A stretch of 64,000 bases of DNA from Mesoflavibacter sp. (GTDB lineage: Bacteria > Pseudomonadota > Alphaproteobacteria > UBA8366 > Aestuariispiraceae): contig CP051228.1 of assembly GCA_017792345.1 (NCBI GenBank), forward strand, positions 2,944,148 to 3,008,147, read 5' to 3'. The position numbers and the translations under genes are program-made. The notes beneath the pieces are model-generated. The model made no database searches and was not told the DNA's origin. It was given only the letters and a program-made list of their open reading frames with translations. Shown piece after piece: positions 61,809-64,000 of this stretch (positions are counted from its first letter, which is position 1; every line of letters begins with the position of its first letter).

Positions 61809-62717
61809 ATGTCCCGACGATATCCCCCATTGACCGCGATGATGGCCGCGGAGGCGGCGGCCCGGACGGGCAGCATCGTCGGTGCCGCCGCGGAACTGGG
61901 CGTGACGGCCCCGGCGGTCAGTCAGCAGATCAAGCTTCTGGAACGTCATCTGGGACGCCGATTGTTCGACCGGGGCCGTGGCGGTGTCACCCTGACGGAT
62001 GCGGGGCGGTCGATCCTGCCCTATCTGGCAGAGGGGTTCGACAATCTGGCCAAGGTCGGACAGATCGGTCCGGGCGATCGTTCTCCCGGACGCATTGTGG
62101 TCAGCGCGGCCGCATCGGTTGCGCTGAAATGGCTGCCCGGCGCGATTGATGCCATCCGGCGCGACAGGCCCGGTCTTCGGGTGGAACTGCGAATGGAAGA
62201 AGATCCGGTCGATTTCGGGGAGGGCGGTCCGGATATCCGGATCGGGTATGGCGAACTGCCTTATACCGGCCTGGTGCGCCGCATGCTGGTTAGGGATTGC
62301 TTGATCCCGGTCGCCCGACCGGGGGAGTCCCCAAACTGGGATGAGGACCGCCTGATCCACACCGATTGGGGCGGGTCTTATGCCAGCCTGCCGGTTTGGC
62401 GGGATTGGGCGGCGGCCGCGGGGTTCGATGCGCCCGACCCGCGCCGGGGGCAGCGGGCATGGGCGTCGGCCCTGGCGCAAGAGATGGCGGCCGAGGGGGG
62501 CGGCGTCGCCTTGGCGAACGCCATGTTCGCGGCCCGCGATCTTGCCGCCGGGCGGATCGATTGTCCGTTCGGTCCCGCCCTGCCGATGCGCGACGGCTAT
62601 ACGATCTGTCACAAAGATCGGGCGCCGATTTCCCGCGACCTCGCCGACCGCTTGATCCTTCAGGCCCAGATGGATCTGGACTTCGCCCTGTCGCGGGTTA
62701 CGCCACCGTTAGGATGA
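61809..62717 (+). CDS. LysR family transcriptional regulator
   Basis: The 302-residue regulator has the N-terminal winged HTH of the GcvA-like group (PLTAMMAAEAAARTGSIVGAAAELGVTAPAVSQQIKLLERHLGRRLFDRGRGGVTLTDAG) and an effector domain beginning RIVVSAAASVALKWLPGAIDAIRRDRPGL. It is divergent from the 2OG-Fe oxygenase gene (109 bp between), which it may regulate. Its 3' end overlaps the convergent quinone oxidoreductase by 20 bp. Confidence 0.87.
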   Translation: MSRRYPPLTAMMAAEAAARTGSIVGAAAELGVTAPAVSQQIKLLERHLGRRLFDRGRGGVTLTDAGRSILPYLAEGFDNLAKVGQIGPGDRSPGRIVVSAAASVALKWLPGAIDAIRRDRPGLRVELRMEEDPVDFGEGGPDIRIGYGELPYTGLVRRMLVRDCLIPVARPGESPNWDEDRLIHTDWGGSYASLPVWRDWAAAAGFDAPDPRRGQRAWASALAQEMAAEGGGVALANAMFAARDLAAGRIDCPFGPALPMRDGYTICHKDRAPISRDLADRLILQAQMDLDFALSRVTPPLG

Positions 62718-63708
62718 TCTTGCCGATATGGTCCGAGCTTTCCATCAGCCGATGCGCGTCCGCCGCGTCGGCCAGGGGGAAGGTCTTATGGATCACCGGC
62801 GCGATCTTGCCGGAATCCAGCAGCGGCCATACGTCCCGGCGCAGATTGTCGGCGATGGCCGCTTTCTCGGCGACGGTCTGCGGGCGCAAAGTCGACCCCA
62901 GGATGGTCAACCGGTTGATCAGGACGCGGGTGAAGTCGACCTCCGCCTTCGGACCTTTCAGGAAGGCGATGAAGGCATAGCGGCCGTCGCGGCGCAGCAG
63001 CCGCAGCCCCGGATCGATATAGGGACCGGCGACCATATCCAGAATGACGTCCAATCCGGGACCGCCCGCCATATCCTTGGTCCAGGCCTTGGCCTGTTCG
63101 ACCCAGTCGCCGTCGCGGTAATTGATCGCCAGATCCGCGCCCAGCTCCAGGCAGGTCCGGCATTTGTCATTGGTGCCGGCCGTCACCGCGACCTGCGCGC
63201 CGAACGCCTTGGCCAATTGGATCGCCGTGGTCCCGATACCACTGGATCCGCCATGGACCAGAAACCGCTCCCCGGCCGTCAATTTCGCGCGCATGAAGAC
63301 ATTGTAATAGACGGTAAAGAAGGTCTCCGGCAGGGCGGCCGCACGCACCATGTCATAGCCTTCAGGCAGGCGCAGACAGTGATCCGCCGGGGTCACGCAA
63401 TATTCGGCGTAGCCGCCGCCCGGCGTCAGGGCGCAGACCTTGTCGCCGATCTGAAGCGATTTCACGCCATCGCCAAGAGCGGCGACCTCGCCCGCGATTT
63501 CCAGGCCGGGCAGGGGGGAGGCACCCGGCGGCGGCGGATAGGAGCCCGCACGCTGCGACACGTCCGGGCGGTTCACCCCGGCGGCGTGAACCCGGACCAG
63601 CACCTCACCCGGTCCCGGCGAGGGGGTGGCCATCCGACCGGCGACCAGAACCTCCGGTCCACCTGGTTCGGTGATTTCGACGGCAGTCATCTGGGCGGGC
63701 GCGGACAT
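62698..63708 (-). CDS. NAD(P)H:quinone oxidoreductase (zeta-crystallin-like)
   Basis: The 336-residue MDR-family enzyme has the HAAGVNRPDVSQRAGSYPPPPGASPLPGLEIAGEV N-terminal pattern of the PIG3/quinone oxidoreductase group and the NADPH motif LVHGGSSGIGTTAIQLAKAFGAQV near residue 150. The zinc-binding cysteines of alcohol dehydrogenases are absent. It probably reduces quinones or enones with NADPH. It is transcribed alone, divergent from the DUF1192 gene. Confidence 0.87.
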   Translation of the reverse strand: MSAPAQMTAVEITEPGGPEVLVAGRMATPSPGPGEVLVRVHAAGVNRPDVSQRAGSYPPPPGASPLPGLEIAGEVAALGDGVKSLQIGDKVCALTPGGGYAEYCVTPADHCLRLPEGYDMVRAAALPETFFTVYYNVFMRAKLTAGERFLVHGGSSGIGTTAIQLAKAFGAQVAVTAGTNDKCRTCLELGADLAINYRDGDWVEQAKAWTKDMAGGPGLDVILDMVAGPYIDPGLRLLRRDGRYAFIAFLKGPKAEVDFTRVLINRLTILGSTLRPQTVAEKAAIADNLRRDVWPLLDSGKIAPVIHKTFPLADAADAHRLMESSDHIGKIILTVA

Positions 63709-63801
63709 GGCGAAACTCCTTTGCTGATCCCGGTCTTGCGGAGCGGCGGGCGGGCGCGATACTGACAGTCCACCGTCACCGCCGCAAGGGAGGCACAGAT
63801 C

Positions 63802-63984
63802 ATGTTCGACGAGGAAGAACGCCCGAAGCCGAAGGGCATCCAGCCGATGGATCTCGACACGATGAGCATCGAGGCGCTGGGCGAATACATCGAAGAACTG
63901 GAAGCCGAGATCGCCCGCGTCCGGGACAAGATCGCCGCAAAGAAAGACGCGCGCGGCGCCGCCGAGAGCTTCTTCAAATCCTAA
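63802..63984 (+). CDS. DUF1192 domain protein
   Basis: The 60-residue protein begins MFDEEERPKPKG and continues MDLDTMSIEALGEYIEELEAEIARVRDKIAAKK, the DUF1192 pattern found across alphaproteobacteria: a basic/acidic N-terminus and a short coiled coil. Its function is unknown. AAGGGAGG upstream of ATG 63802 is an excellent ribosome site. Confidence 0.85.
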   Translation: MFDEEERPKPKGIQPMDLDTMSIEALGEYIEELEAEIARVRDKIAAKKDARGAAESFFKS

Positions 63985-64000
63985 AGCCCCACGGGAGCCT

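Noticed and set aside
1-64000. Mobile elements, prophage, CRISPR arrays and defence islands
   Set aside because: No transposase, integrase, terminal inverted repeats, repeat-spacer pattern or restriction genes seen; composition is even apart from short AT-rich promoters.

Overview
The window reads as ordinary, densely packed chromosome of a high-GC alphaproteobacterium. Rhodospirillales or a related marine, heterotrophic lineage is my best guess. The signs are DUF1192, HspQ, a three-gene pntAA/pntAB/pntB transhydrogenase, soxBDAG sarcosine oxidase, a fused indolepyruvate:ferredoxin oxidoreductase and a SahR-type regulator. I see no rRNA, tRNA, CRISPR, transposase, integrase or phage gene. About 60 protein genes are supported.

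Layout. 1-4.4 kb: a DMT transporter, DinB, HspQ, an acyl-CoA synthetase and a secreted Sel1 protein. 4.6-7.6 kb: corrinoid protein, DUF1638, a 'virulence factor' family protein, then an FMN 2-hydroxyacid oxidase. 7.8-12.7 kb: secreted proteins of unknown function, tandem DUF2059 paralogues, a D-amino-acid transaminase and an outer-membrane barrel. 13-24.2 kb: a histidine kinase, indolepyruvate oxidoreductase, dcd, a sugar epimerase, LysE, YghU, HutD, and a TetR gene divergent from a small membrane protein. 24.2-31.1 kb (minus strand): SahR-like regulator, metF, a homocysteine methyltransferase homologue without zinc cysteines, a methyl-THF:corrinoid methyltransferase, a [2Fe-2S]/ASKHA corrinoid activase and a second MTHFR-family protein. 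31.3-33.9 kb: a pentameric ligand-gated ion channel homologue translationally coupled to an ATP-grasp/cyclic-nucleotide-binding fusion. 33.9-36.1 kb: TerB/WYL-like, membrane and CPBP proteases. 36.2-43.1 kb: soxBDAG with a divergent GlxA-type regulator. 43.1-48.1 kb: a divergent Lrp/AsnC regulator and a four-gene catabolic operon (M20 amidohydrolase, diaminopropionate ammonia-lyase, M24 hydrolase, Asp/Glu racemase). 48.1-64 kb: GSTs, transhydrogenase, an ABC1 kinase, a sulfatase, an acyl-CoA synthetase, oligoendopeptidase F, a 2OG-Fe oxygenase, LysR, quinone oxidoreductase and DUF1192.

How it works together. One-carbon chemistry is the main theme. Sarcosine oxidase makes 5,10-methylene-THF, MetF reduces it to methyl-THF, and the pterin methyltransferase, corrinoid protein and activase are the parts of a split, MetH-like cobalamin methyl-transfer system. 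That system lies in two loci about 18 kb apart. A near-perfect palindrome of the kind expected for SahR sits just upstream of the sahR-metF operon.

Most interesting. The channel/ATP-grasp-cNMP pair is the strongest candidate for an undescribed system. Next are the split corrinoid module (zinc-less HMT homologue, four-cysteine DUF1638 protein, Arg-rich tails facing an acidic corrinoid protein) and the diaminopropionate-type catabolic operon with two Lrp-like operator boxes three helical turns apart. All family calls were made by eye from motifs; no database search was run.
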